NCBI GenBank assembly: GCA_028875055.1
Contig: JAPPGG010000047.1
Location: 24,988 to 88,987 of the forward strand
From: Chloroflexota bacterium
Lineage (GTDB): Bacteria > Chloroflexota > Dehalococcoidia > Lucifugimonadales > UBA3495
DNA length: 64,000 nt
Direction: 5' to 3'
Position numbers and translations under genes: made by a program. This document shows, piece by piece, positions 52,187 through 60,854 of this stretch. Under the pieces are notes generated by a model that saw only the letters and a list, made by a program, of their open reading frames with translations, searched no databases and was not told the origin of the DNA. The first letter of the stretch is position 1. Every line of letters starts with the position of its first letter.

Positions 52187-52705
52187 ATGGCAAACGTGGT
52201 ATTGGTCATAGATATGGTGCGGGGGTTTGTCGAGCCGGGCCACAACCTCTACTGCGAGGGCTACCGGCCCCTGATTCCCCGCATACAGGCACTGCTGGAA
52301 CGGGAAACCGCCGCCGGTTCCAGGGTGCTGTTCATCTCAGACCATCACCTGCCCGATGACCTGGAGTTCCAGATTTTCCCCGTTCACTGCGTTATTGGCA
52401 CCGAGGAACCGGAGGTAATACCCGAACTGGCCGGATATCTGACCGGCGACAACCTGGTACCCAAGAACCGGTACAGCGGCTTCTTCAACACCGACCTGGA
52501 AAAGAGGCTGGCGGACCTGCAGCCGGAGAAGGTAATCGTCTGCGGGGTTTGCACCGACATTTGCGTCCTGCATACCACCTCGGACGCCCGTAACCGGGAC
52601 TACCGGGTGGAGGTTCCGGCCGACTGCGTGGCCACCTTTGATCCGGACGCCCATACCTGGGCGCTGGGACACCTGGAGAAGATCCTGGGGGCGCAGGTGA
52701 TTTAG
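52187..52705 (+). CDS. Isochorismatase-family cysteine hydrolase
   Basis: 172 residues. Triad: Asp in VLVIDMVRGF (residue 9), Lys in LVPKNRYSGF and Cys in VCGVCTDICVLHT, with a cis-peptide-like region before the Cys. Possibly nicotinamidase-like, but the metal-binding segment FISDHHLPDD is not the nicotinamidase type. AGGTGTG-like site precedes ATG 52187. It follows the DUF5671 gene by 38 bases. Confidence 0.82.
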   Translation: MANVVLVIDMVRGFVEPGHNLYCEGYRPLIPRIQALLERETAAGSRVLFISDHHLPDDLEFQIFPVHCVIGTEEPEVIPELAGYLTGDNLVPKNRYSGFFNTDLEKRLADLQPEKVIVCGVCTDICVLHTTSDARNRDYRVEVPADCVATFDPDAHTWALGHLEKILGAQVI

Positions 52706-52794
52706 GGAGGCGAAAGGGGGAGGGCCGGTTCCGGGTTCAGCGGAAAAGCAGGAGGCGGGAGGCAGCCTGGGCTGCTCATCGTGGTTGAAATTTG

Positions 52795-52822
52795 CAGGGG
52801 CGCGCGGCCGTGCGCCCCTACG
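52795..52822 (+). repeat. GC-rich palindromic repeat, family C copy 1
   Basis: CAGGGGCGCGCGGCCGTGCGCCCCTACG. A near-identical unit occurs at 55314, in each case in the space just after a plus-strand gene. Confidence 0.6.
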
Positions 52823-52885
52823 CTGTGTTGAAGGTCTTCAGATAGCTCCCTGACTCCTGGAGGGGAGAAGAAACTGTTGAGGTAA

Positions 52886-54055
52886 TCAGTTATCGTCTCC
52901 GGCAATGGCGGCTTCCCGGTTGGTGAAGGCGGGCATTACCTCGGCGGCGAACTGGGAGAGCTGGTCCTTGAACTCCAGCCAGGGCATGCCTTCCGGCCAC
53001 TGGAGCATAACGTCCTCCAGCCCGGGGTACTTCTCTTCCATCTCCTGCAGGAAGGGCACAAATCCTTCGCCCGGGCCGCAATACCAGGCCTTCTGCTGCA
53101 CGCCGTCTTCGATGCGGGGGACGCCGGTGGGCGCGCCCGGGGTGCCCCAGGGGCGGCCCTGGGAATCGGTGTAGCGGACAAACCCGAAGGGCGCGAACCA
53201 CTTGTAACGCTCATCGTGGTAGGGCCGGACGCGGTCTATGGCCTTCTGCTGGGTATCATCCAGGCAGAAGCCGAAGCCCAGGCACATATCCTGGCCGAGG
53301 GCGATGTCCCGACCAGCGGCGGTGGCGGCCTGGTGGTAGGAGTTGAACATCCGGTCCACCAGCACTTCGCCGGTGAGGGCGACCATGGCCTTGATACCCC
53401 GCTGGGCGATCCACTCCAGGGTGCGGCCGCTGGCGATGGGCTGCCAGATTTCCACGGGCCGGTTCAAGGGTCGGGGGACCAGGGTCACGTCCTCCACCTG
53501 GTAGCCCCGGTAGGGGACGTCCGGCGGGATGGTGTAGTACTTGCCCTTGTGGCTGAAGGAGTCCTCGTTGAAGGCCTTGAGGATTATCTCCATCTGCTCT
53601 TCAAAGAGTTCGCGGTTGGCGTCGTTGTCGATGACGGGGGCGCCGAAGGTCTCGACCTCGCGGGAGTGATAGCCTCGGCCCACGCCGAAGATGAGGCGGC
53701 CGCCGGTCAGGATGTCGGCCATGGCATAGTCCTCGGCCAGGCGCAGCGGGTGCCACATGGGAACGATGTTGAAGGCGGCGCCGAATTTCAACTGCTTCGT
53801 GAGGCCCGCCAGGTGTACGCCCAGCAGGGTCATATTGGGCAGGCACTCGTAGCCCTCTCGCTGGAAGTGGTGCTCTGCCGTCCACATGCAATGGAAGCCC
53901 AGCTCGTCCAGGTGTTGTGCCAGGGCTACGGCATGGTCGTAGGCCTGCACCAGCTTTTCGTTGGGATACAGCCGGTCGTTGGCCGGCGTGCCGTCGGCGC
54001 CCACGTTGTCCAGGTCAATCTGGCCGACGTACAGAACGGAAAAACGCTTAATCAT
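52886..54055 (-). CDS. LLM class flavin-dependent monooxygenase
   Basis: 389 residues and the closest relative in the window of the protein at 2356-3546. Shared blocks: EHHFQREGYEC near residue 62, PMWHPLRLAEDYA, VGRGYHSREVETFGAP and PPDVPYRGYQVEDVTLVPRP. A luciferase-like (TIM barrel) flavin enzyme; substrate unknown. A minus-strand TATAAT (54152-54157) about 100 bases upstream may serve it. Confidence 0.87.
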   Translation of the reverse strand: MIKRFSVLYVGQIDLDNVGADGTPANDRLYPNEKLVQAYDHAVALAQHLDELGFHCMWTAEHHFQREGYECLPNMTLLGVHLAGLTKQLKFGAAFNIVPMWHPLRLAEDYAMADILTGGRLIFGVGRGYHSREVETFGAPVIDNDANRELFEEQMEIILKAFNEDSFSHKGKYYTIPPDVPYRGYQVEDVTLVPRPLNRPVEIWQPIASGRTLEWIAQRGIKAMVALTGEVLVDRMFNSYHQAATAAGRDIALGQDMCLGFGFCLDDTQQKAIDRVRPYHDERYKWFAPFGFVRYTDSQGRPWGTPGAPTGVPRIEDGVQQKAWYCGPGEGFVPFLQEMEEKYPGLEDVMLQWPEGMPWLEFKDQLSQFAAEVMPAFTNREAAIAGDDN

Positions 54056-54410
54056 TCCCAGTCTCCTCGTGAATTGGGCCCCGCCAGCGGCATGGGTGAC
54101 GGCCCTGCGGTTTGCGGGAACTCCACTTGGGACGCTCTAAAATTCGGCCTAATTATAGCACGGCCCCAAAGGGGTACCTATGGGGATTGCTGGTGTAGAG
54201 CGGGTCAAGCGGGAGGCAGGTGGGGCTGTGGCGCAGTGGCATCGTGGCTGACGAACTTCTGCCCCGGGCTTTCGCTGAATGGGAAAGGTTCAGAAGGACA
54301 CAGACTGGGTCATGGGCATAAGTCCGGGGCAACCCTTATAATCGGCACAAACTCGGCCAGCCCCTGATGTTGGTAGAAAAGGATATGGCTGGCTGTAATG
54401 GAGGTACACC
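54056..54410. other. Intergenic region with divergent -10 elements
   Basis: 355 bases between the minus-strand LLM gene and the plus-strand SDR gene. Minus-strand TATAAT at 54152-54157 and plus-strand TATAAT at 54337-54342. No repeat copy or RNA gene seen. Confidence 0.45.
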
Positions 54411-55187
54411 ATGGAACTGGGTCTGGAAGGAAGAGTCGCAATGGTAACCGGCGGTAGTCGCGGACTGGGTCGGCAGATCGCGGAGGCGCTGGGGAGGGAG
54501 GGATGTTCAGTTGCCATTTGCGCCCGGGATGATGCCCAGTTAAACCAGACAGTGCATGAAATGGCTACGAGAGGCTATTGCATTCAGGGCACCCGGGCAG
54601 ACGTGACCAACGAGGTGGACGCTCACCGCTTTTACGACGAGACTGTGGCGGGCATCGGAGACCCGGATATCCTGGTCAACAACGTGGGGGGCCGCCGGGG
54701 TTCGGTTCTGTTCGAGGAGACCAGCATGGAACAGTTCCGTGAGGGGCTGGAGGTGAACCTGTTCAGCGCCGTGCAGTTAAGCGCCCTGGTCCTGCCCCAC
54801 ATGAAGGCCCAGGGTTGGGGACGCATCATCAGCATATCGTCCATTTACGGAAGGGAGCACGGGGGTTCCATTGACTACATGACCGGCAAGGCGGGGCTGA
54901 TCGCTTTTTCCAAGCACCTGGCCCTGCAGATGGCGCCCCACGGGGTGCTGGTCAACTGCGTCGCCCCGGGGTCCATCGACTTCCCGGGCAGCACCTGGGA
55001 ACGGTTCCAGAATACCCAGCCACCCGAGGTGGTTGCCGAGTTCATTGACCGCAACCTGCCCATGGGCCGTTTTGGCTGGCCTCAGCCCATTGCCGAAACG
55101 GTGGCCTTCCTGGCCTCCGACTGCGCCGACCTGATTACGGGGGCATGCATCAACGTGGACGGTGGTCAGTCGAAGTCGCTCTTTTAG
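54411..55187 (+). CDS. SDR family oxidoreductase
   Basis: 258 residues, classical short-chain dehydrogenase. NADP motif GGSRGLGRQI near residue 15, LVNNVGG, catalytic S-Y-K in SSIYGREHGGSIDYMTGK, and a substrate-loop after CVAPGSID. Resembles 3-oxoacyl-ACP reductase-like or glucose-dehydrogenase-like SDRs. Preceded by TATAAT at 54337 and AATGGAGG before ATG 54411. Substrate unknown. Confidence 0.87.
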   Translation: MELGLEGRVAMVTGGSRGLGRQIAEALGREGCSVAICARDDAQLNQTVHEMATRGYCIQGTRADVTNEVDAHRFYDETVAGIGDPDILVNNVGGRRGSVLFEETSMEQFREGLEVNLFSAVQLSALVLPHMKAQGWGRIISISSIYGREHGGSIDYMTGKAGLIAFSKHLALQMAPHGVLVNCVAPGSIDFPGSTWERFQNTQPPEVVAEFIDRNLPMGRFGWPQPIAETVAFLASDCADLITGACINVDGGQSKSLF

Positions 55188-55313
55188 CCGCTGTTTCAAG
55201 GGGCGCGCGCTGACTGGAGGCTACCTGTGGGAGGGAGTTTGCACTTGCTCAATTTGGCAGTCTGCTGGGGAAGGACAGTCAAGCGCAGTTGAACTGGGGC
55301 GAATTGACGATGC

Positions 55314-55340
55314 GGGGGCGCACGGCCGTGCGCCCCTACC
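55314..55340 (+). repeat. GC-rich palindromic repeat, family C copy 2
   Basis: GGGGGCGCACGGCCGTGCGCCCCTACC, near-identical to the unit at 52795. It lies between the SDR gene and the convergent zinc-ribbon gene. Confidence 0.6.
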
Positions 55341-55379
55341 TCGTTTGATTGAGCTGGAGACTGCCAAAAGGGTCTGGCC

Positions 55380-55598
55380 CTAACCGCCCAGGAGAAAGTC
55401 GGCTACGTTGCCCCACTTGTTTGTGTCGCCCCGGTAAATCTCCGTGTAGCCGCACTGGGAACAGGACACGGTGGTGAACTTTTTGTTCTGCACGTCAAAG
55501 AAGCGGGAGAAACCTCCGCCGGTGGCGCGGAACTCGTCGGTAGTGTAGCTGTTGTTGTTACACTTTATGCAGGAATATGCGGTCCGCTGGGTAGCCAT
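55380..55598 (-). CDS. Zinc-ribbon nucleic-acid-binding-like protein
   Basis: 72 residues with two CxxC motifs: SCIKCNNNS near residue 9 and SCSQCGYTE near residue 46, matching the small zinc-ribbon family (PF09855-like). The middle is GGGFSRFFDVQNKKF. The tail ends in NVADFLLGG. ATG 55598 starts MATQRTAYSC; the ATG two codons earlier is also usable. Role not known; such proteins are often regulators or RNA-binding. Confidence 0.78.
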   Translation of the reverse strand: MATQRTAYSCIKCNNNSYTTDEFRATGGGFSRFFDVQNKKFTTVSCSQCGYTEIYRGDTNKWGNVADFLLGG

Positions 55599-55604
55599 CC
55601 TCAA

Positions 55605-55919
55605 TCCTCCTCACGTCGGCAACCGATGCCGTTCTCATAACAGGCTTTAATCCAGCCTACCAGCGGGGCCGGTTACTTTCAAGAGTTATATAGACGTTGG
55701 TTTAAGTAAACACCTCCTTGCATTACCAAATACATTGAACCAAGGCTGCATCTCGACAATACAGCCCCGGTGATGGCACGCGAGCTGGATTGGCAAGCTC
55801 ACCGCCGACGGGTTCAGGGGCAGGGAGCGGGCCGGAAGCACACATCGTCTTCGATAATCCCTCGACAGGCTCGGGACAAAGGGACTATCGAAGCCAGCGT
55901 CAGCGCACTGAACTGATTT
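55605..55919. other. Intergenic region, no gene seen
   Basis: 315 bases between two minus-strand genes. AT-rich near 55680-55730, with a degenerate piece of family-A-like sequence (CCCTCGACAGGCTCGGGACAAAGGG, near 55859). No gene or clear promoter. Confidence 0.4.
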
Positions 55920-56723
55920 TCAGGGAAGGCTGCCGATGAACTCCCGCCATGCGGCGACGCACTTTTCCGGTTCCGAGTGCTGGACGTAGCCCGTGGCGTT
56001 GGGGATGGCGACCAACCGGCAGTTGGGCATCAGGGCCGCCATGCCCGAGGCCCGGTCCGGGGTATTGGTGTCGCTCCGCTCCGCCACCAGGGCCAGGGCC
56101 GGCGTGTCTATCCGGGGCAGGATGGGCGACAGGTCCTGTTGAGCCAGGTAGGCCAGGGTTTCCATGACCACCCGGGGAGTTGTCGCCATCATCTGCTCAG
56201 CGTACCACTGGTGGTGGGCGGCGGTGGCAGGGTCGGGGGCGATGCGCCGGTCCGCCGACCTTCGCACCCATTCCCCGATGCCCTGGTCCCGGATCAGGTT
56301 GTAATTCTCCAGGTACTGGGGCGCGCCCACAAACTTGTAGGGCGAGGTACAGGTTGTGACCGTGTGGAGCCGTTCGGGATACTCGTAGGCGAACTGGAGG
56401 GCGACGGTGCCGCCGACGGTTTCGCCGACCAGGTGGACCTTGTCCAGCTCCAGGTGGTCCAGCAGGCCCAGCAGATCGCTGGCAAAGCCGCTGAGAGACC
56501 AGTCGTACCCTTCAGGCGGCACTGTGGAACGGCCGAATCCCCGGGCATCGAGCCGGATTACCCGGTACTGGCGGCTCAGCAGGGGCACCCAGGCGTACCA
56601 CAGGCGGCCGTTCTTGGCGTTGCCGTGGTGGAGGACGATGGTTTCAGGTTGCCGCCAGGGGTCGGTATAGTCGTCATCGTCGTAGTACATTTCCAGGTTA
56701 TCTCGCAGTTGTGCTGTGGGCAT
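55920..56723 (-). CDS. Alpha/beta fold hydrolase with Thr at the nucleophile position
   Basis: 267 residues of the alpha/beta hydrolase fold. The oxyanion strand is IVLHHGNAKNGRLWYAW, then DARGFGRS, and the elbow is VGETVGGT (GxTxG) where the usual nucleophile Ser is Thr. The acid and His are plausible in AERSDTNTP and YVQHSEPE. Alteration at the elbow suggests either a non-hydrolytic role or a Thr-nucleophile enzyme. Most similar by pattern to homoserine-acetyltransferase or haloalkane-type hydrolases. Confidence 0.8.
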   Translation of the reverse strand: MPTAQLRDNLEMYYDDDDYTDPWRQPETIVLHHGNAKNGRLWYAWVPLLSRQYRVIRLDARGFGRSTVPPEGYDWSLSGFASDLLGLLDHLELDKVHLVGETVGGTVALQFAYEYPERLHTVTTCTSPYKFVGAPQYLENYNLIRDQGIGEWVRRSADRRIAPDPATAAHHQWYAEQMMATTPRVVMETLAYLAQQDLSPILPRIDTPALALVAERSDTNTPDRASGMAALMPNCRLVAIPNATGYVQHSEPEKCVAAWREFIGSLP

Positions 56724-56795
56724 GGTGGCCTCCTTACTGTCTCTGGAATCGGGTGTTCTGGATACAGGATTACTGTCAAAGCCGGGACCTCTGCG

Positions 56796-57488
56796 TCACT
56801 CCTTCGTGTTGCTCCCCGTTACGCAAACGTCCAGCAGGCAGCAGCCTTCACAAACGGGTGTCTTGCGGCAGGCCCGACCGGCGTGGTGGTCCAGCAGAGC
56901 GTGGAATTCGTTGAACAGCGAAACGTCCAGGGGCAGTTGCCGGTGGAACATCTGCTGCCAGTCGCCGTACCGATTCTTGCCATCGTCCGGGCCAATTCCC
57001 AGCCGCTCCATTATCCGGATGGTGTAGGTGTCGATGACGAAGGAGGGTTTGCCGGCGGCATATACCAGTATATCGTCGGCCGTCTCGGGTCCGATGCCGT
57101 GGATGGACAGGAGCTCCCGGCGCAACGGCTCGGTTTCCCTGGCAAACATGCGTTCCAGGTCGCCGTCATGCCGTCCCAGCACGTGGGCTGCGAAGGCCTT
57201 CAGCTTGGCGGCCTTGGCGTTGAAGTAGCCCGACGGCCGGACAATCTCCGCCAGTGTGTCTTGGGGGCAGTCAGCTATGTCCGGAAAGGACCAGCAGCCG
57301 GCGGCCTTCAGGTTGGCCAGGGCCAGTTCCACGTTTTTCCACGAGGCGGCCTGGGTCAGAATTGCCCCGACGATTACATCGAAGGGTCCGTCGCCCGGCC
57401 ACCAGCCGCGGGGGCCGTACTCTGCCAGCAGCGTGTCGTACAAGGAAAGCAGGGACGGCTGTTTGGAAACTGTTCCGGCGGTTGACAT
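56796..57488 (-). CDS. Endonuclease III-like DNA glycosylase
   Basis: 230 residues of the HhH-GPD family. The helix-hairpin-helix is LLSIHGIGPETADDILVYAAGK, followed by the catalytic Asp in FVIDTYTIRI, and a C-terminal [4Fe-4S] motif CRKTPVCEGCCLLDVC (C-x5-C-x2-C-x5-C). In endonuclease III the HhH has GVGRKTA with a catalytic Lys; here that position is Glu (GIGPETA), as in monofunctional glycosylases such as MutY-like or Mig-like enzymes. It lies nine bases after the SfsA gene in the same direction. Confidence 0.85.
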   Translation of the reverse strand: MSTAGTVSKQPSLLSLYDTLLAEYGPRGWWPGDGPFDVIVGAILTQAASWKNVELALANLKAAGCWSFPDIADCPQDTLAEIVRPSGYFNAKAAKLKAFAAHVLGRHDGDLERMFARETEPLRRELLSIHGIGPETADDILVYAAGKPSFVIDTYTIRIMERLGIGPDDGKNRYGDWQQMFHRQLPLDVSLFNEFHALLDHHAGRACRKTPVCEGCCLLDVCVTGSNTKE

Positions 57489-57497
57489 CCGGACTCC

Positions 57498-58190
57498 TTA
57501 CAGAATGACGGGAATGGGGTGGCCCAGCTTGATCTCTTCCGGAGTGACGGCGCAGATGCAGGCCATAATTTCCACGCCGGCGGCCTGGGCCTCCCGCAGC
57601 GCCTTGCCAAACTCCGGGTCTGATGAATCGTGGGGCTTCAGCGACCTGGCATCACCGCGCTGAACGACAAACAATGCCCCGGCCCGGTGTCCCATGGCGA
57701 CCACCTGCGTCAATGTGTGCAGGTGCTTGATGCCCCGGGTGGTGGGGGCATCGGGAAACAGGGCCATGCCGTCGTCCTCCACCAGGGTAACTGATTTGGT
57801 TTCCAGGTAGCATTTGCCAGGGGGCCCTTCCAGCATCAGGTCCAGGCGGCTGTCGCCGAAGGTGACCTCCCGGCGCACGTCCGGGTAATCGGCGTAGGGT
57901 TCCAGGGCTTGCGCCTGCAGGGCCTCGGCCACCAGGGCATTGGGCAGCCGCGCGTCGGCGGAAACCAGGGTATGCCCCAGGTCCACCAGGGCGAGGTCAT
58001 ACCTGGTCTTGCGATGCTCGCCGGGGGCAGGCGCCAGCAGCAGCCTCCGCCCGGGCTCGAACAACTCCCGCAGCCGGCCCGAGTTGGCAACGTGCACCAA
58101 TTCCTCCCGTCCCGCCACCTCTACCAGCGCGGCGAAGCGGTTCAGGCGGGATATGAAATGTCCTTCTTGCAGGTCGGGATTCAGTTTCAA
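57498..58190 (-). CDS. sfsA: SfsA DNA/RNA nuclease family protein
   Basis: 230 residues, the normal SfsA length. Recognised by GHFISRLNRFAALVEV, VHVANSGRLRELF, and the PD-(D/E)XK core in RLDLMLEGPPGKCYLETKSVTLVEDDGMALFPDAPTTRGIKHLHTL, where Asp, Glu and Lys are in place. SfsA was first described as a sugar fermentation stimulator in E. coli and has a nuclease fold. Paired with a glycosylase gene nine bases downstream, suggesting a role with DNA damage. Confidence 0.9.
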   Translation of the reverse strand: MKLNPDLQEGHFISRLNRFAALVEVAGREELVHVANSGRLRELFEPGRRLLLAPAPGEHRKTRYDLALVDLGHTLVSADARLPNALVAEALQAQALEPYADYPDVRREVTFGDSRLDLMLEGPPGKCYLETKSVTLVEDDGMALFPDAPTTRGIKHLHTLTQVVAMGHRAGALFVVQRGDARSLKPHDSSDPEFGKALREAQAAGVEIMACICAVTPEEIKLGHPIPVIL

Positions 58191-58319
58191 CGGCGCCTCG
58201 GTGGCTGGAGGAAAGCCAGGTCAATTGCTTTTGAAGTGGTTAGGCCGAGCGACGTAGAGGCATCTTATTTCGTACTGGCCAGTCACTCAACCGCACCCAG
58301 GCCTCGGCTCCCGGCGAGG

Positions 58320-58412
58320 AGTTTAGACCCTTCGGCAAGCTCAGGGTGACATGATCTTTTGCTGACGGCGCTGGCACAATTAGAGCCTACACCAAGACGC
58401 GACTGCCATTGG
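58320..58412. repeat. Family A repeat, copy 6 (degenerate)
   Basis: GGAGTTTAGACCCTTCGGC and AAGCTCAGGGTGACATGATC, ending GACGCGACTGCCATTGG, are the family landmarks, but both ends are degenerate. It fills part of the 334-base gap between SfsA and PyrF, where TATAAT (58493-58498) precedes pyrF. Confidence 0.5.
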
Positions 58413-58524
58413 CTGGCCATATGGTAGCAACGGCCCCAATTACTGGCAAACCGGAAGGATGAACGAGGGTGCGGGAGCTGCCCTGGCGGGACTATAATCT
58501 CCTGCAATTGACGGAGAGCTTGCC

Positions 58525-59361
58525 ATGCCCACTTTTCTCGAGAGACTGGACCGTGCCTGTGAAGCCAACCGGAGCCTGGTCTGTGTCGGCCTGGACCCGG
58601 AGCCTTCCCGGCTGCCGGTGCCCGATGTGCTGGACTTCAACAAGGCGATCGTTGACGCTACCGCCGACCTGGTCTGTGCCTACAAGCCAAACCTGTCCTT
58701 TTACGAAGCCCTGGGCATACCGGGCCTGCGGGTGCTGGAAGAGACAGTCCGGCATATTCGCGATACCGCCCCCGATGCCCAGCTTATCGCCGACGCCAAG
58801 CGGGGTGACGGCGGGCCCTCGGCGGCGGCCTACGCAAAGGCAATGTTCCAGGTGTGGGACTTTGACGTGGTGACGGTGAATCCCTGGGGAGGGGGAGAGA
58901 CGTTGCAGCCCTTCCTCGAAGACGAGAGCAAGGGGGTATATATCTGGTGCCGGGGTTCCTACGCCAGCGCCGCCGATTTGCAGGACCTGCCGGTGGACTC
59001 CCCCCACGGCAAGGTCCCCCTGTACGAACACCTGGCCCGTACTTCCCTGGAGTGGAACGGCAACAATAATGTGGGTCTCGTGGTGGGCGCAACGGTCCCC
59101 GAGCAACTGGGTACGGTCAGGAGCATCTGTCCCGACGCGCCTTTCCTGATTCCCGGCATAGGCGCGCAGGGGGGCGACCTGGAGGCCTCGGTCAAGCTGG
59201 GAACGGACGGCAGGGGCAGGAGGGCGGTGATTAACTCATCCAGGGGAGTCATTTACGCCTCGGCGGGGGCGAACTTTGCCGAGGCGGCGCGCCGGGCGGC
59301 CAGCGAACTCAGGGATGCAATCAACCGGACCCTGGAATTTGAGGGAAAAGGGTGGCGCTAG
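58525..59361 (+). CDS. pyrF: Orotidine-5'-phosphate decarboxylase
   Basis: 278 residues of the longer (type 2) PyrF, which converts OMP to UMP. The active-site motif DAKRGDGG, where the Lys/Asp/Asp charge network lies, is near residue 91, and the start segment VCVGLDPEPSRLP and the later NSSRGVIYAS segment are typical. Start ATG 58525. The last ten bases overlap the next gene. The remaining pyrimidine genes are not in the window. Confidence 0.92.
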   Translation: MPTFLERLDRACEANRSLVCVGLDPEPSRLPVPDVLDFNKAIVDATADLVCAYKPNLSFYEALGIPGLRVLEETVRHIRDTAPDAQLIADAKRGDGGPSAAAYAKAMFQVWDFDVVTVNPWGGGETLQPFLEDESKGVYIWCRGSYASAADLQDLPVDSPHGKVPLYEHLARTSLEWNGNNNVGLVVGATVPEQLGTVRSICPDAPFLIPGIGAQGGDLEASVKLGTDGRGRRAVINSSRGVIYASAGANFAEAARRAASELRDAINRTLEFEGKGWR

Positions 59362-59567
59362 AAGTAAGGGTCGGCGACCGGGTGCGCCTGAAGAAACAGC
59401 ACCCCTGCGGCGGCTACCACTGGCAGGTTACCCGCCTGGGGGCCGATATAGGCCTGCTGTGCCTCAACTGCCGCCGCCATGTGATGATTCCCCGGCCTCA
59501 GCTGCAGCGCAGGGTCCGGGAAGTGGTGCCGGCGGAGGTTTCTCCGGACCTGGCAGCGGATCCATAG
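59352..59567 (+). CDS. DUF951 protein
   Basis: 71 residues starting at GTG 59352, which overlaps the pyrF stop. It has VGDRVRLKKQHPCGGYHWQV and DIGLLCLNCRRHVMIPRPQLQRRV, the DUF951 pattern with a Cys/CxxC set that can bind zinc. Function unknown. Translational coupling to pyrF is clear. Confidence 0.85.
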   Translation: MALEVRVGDRVRLKKQHPCGGYHWQVTRLGADIGLLCLNCRRHVMIPRPQLQRRVREVVPAEVSPDLAADP

Positions 59568-59717
59568 GTAGAGGACCGCTCCGCGAGGGAAGCAGCCAGC
59601 AGAAACAGACTCAACCGAAACAGGACCATAAAGGGCCGCCCCGCGACGGAGGCAGCCCTTTGACGGTTTACGTTGGAGCAGCCAGGAAGCGGCTGCAGAG
59701 GAGTCCGGCGGGTCTTG

Positions 59718-60680
59718 CTACCGCCCGCTCTGCACCAGTCCGCCCACCCGCTCGGGGACGGAGGGCGTTGCGGCCTCCCATTCTTCCAGGTGGATGTGGA
59801 AGTCGCTGAGGTGCTTGACCAGGGTGTCCATGAAATTGCGCACGGCGCGGCCCAGGAACTTGCCCCGCAGGGTGCAGACGCCCAGCACGTTGGAGGGGAA
59901 TATGTGCTCCAGGGAGACTACGCCCAGCTTGTCGTGGTCCTCCGGGTGCAGGGTGAAGTCGTTGCCCACGGCGACGCCCATGCCAATTTCCACGTACTGC
60001 TTGACCGATTCGGCGTGGTCCACGGCCAGCACGATGTCAAAGCGGATGCCGGTGTCCTTGAAGGCCTGTTCCAGGTTGCGGCGGGTAAGACTCTCGGGAC
60101 TGGAAAGTATCAGGGGCCAGTTGGCGATTTCCTCAAGCTCGATGGGGTGCTTTTGCAGCAACTGGTGCCCCGGGGGAGTCAGCAGGACGACCTTGTAATC
60201 GAACAGCTTGAAGAACTCCAGCGACGGTTCGTCGATGGGCGGCGGCGACGTAATGGCCAGGTCCAGTTCGCCCGACTTCACCATCTGGATCAGGGTGGTG
60301 TAGGGGCGGGCGGTGAGCTGCAGGCGGACATCGGGGTAGAAGTCCAGGTAGGACTGGATGGGCTTGGGAAGGTGGTGGGTTACAACGTCGGGATAGGCCC
60401 CGATGTGCAGGGAACCCCGCCGCTCGGTGTAGTCCATCTGGGTCTTGAGGGTATCCACGGATTCTACTATTGGGGTTATCAATTCGAGGAATATGGAGCC
60501 TTCGGAGGTGAGCTGGATTGGCCGCTTTATTCGGTCGAACAGGGTGATGCCGAATTCGTCCTCCAGCTTGCGTAAGTGGGTGGTTACGGTGGGCTGACCG
60601 AGCTCCAGCTTGCGCGCCGCCTTGGACACGCTGTGGAGTCGGGCCACATGGTAAAAACTGATAATCTCCCGCAGCTCCAT
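59718..60680 (-). CDS. LysR family transcriptional regulator
   Basis: 320 residues. The N-terminal winged helix is FYHVARLHSVSKAARKLELGQPTVTTHLRKLEDEFGITLFDRI, followed by the ligand-binding domain. It stands divergent from a ferredoxin gene across an AT-rich 174-base space, so it probably regulates that gene or itself. It resembles CysB/Cbl-like regulators in length and in the long-range fold, so sulfur or redox control is a possible role; this is inference. Its start ATG 60680. Confidence 0.9.
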   Translation of the reverse strand: MELREIISFYHVARLHSVSKAARKLELGQPTVTTHLRKLEDEFGITLFDRIKRPIQLTSEGSIFLELITPIVESVDTLKTQMDYTERRGSLHIGAYPDVVTHHLPKPIQSYLDFYPDVRLQLTARPYTTLIQMVKSGELDLAITSPPPIDEPSLEFFKLFDYKVVLLTPPGHQLLQKHPIELEEIANWPLILSSPESLTRRNLEQAFKDTGIRFDIVLAVDHAESVKQYVEIGMGVAVGNDFTLHPEDHDKLGVVSLEHIFPSNVLGVCTLRGKFLGRAVRNFMDTLVKHLSDFHIHLEEWEAATPSVPERVGGLVQSGR

Positions 60681-60854
60681 AATTGCAGGTTACCTCACTA
60701 GGATTTAGGACATATAATACATCGATATAAAATATTATACAATATCGCTTGACAAAATACTAATATCTATTGAGAATTAGGAACGCCTGTGTAAGCCGGA
60801 CAGACCAATAATGATGCACATCTTTGCCTCTGGGTATGAGGAGGGACAGGGCTA
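60681..60854. promoter_or_regulatory. AT-rich divergent promoter region (LysR/ferredoxin)
   Basis: Plus strand: TTGACA (60749-60754), 17 bases, GAGAAT, ahead of the ferredoxin. Minus strand: TATAAT in ATTGTATAATATTTT ahead of the LysR gene. The region is markedly AT-rich, and binding sites for the LysR protein are to be expected here, though none was pinned down. Confidence 0.5.
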
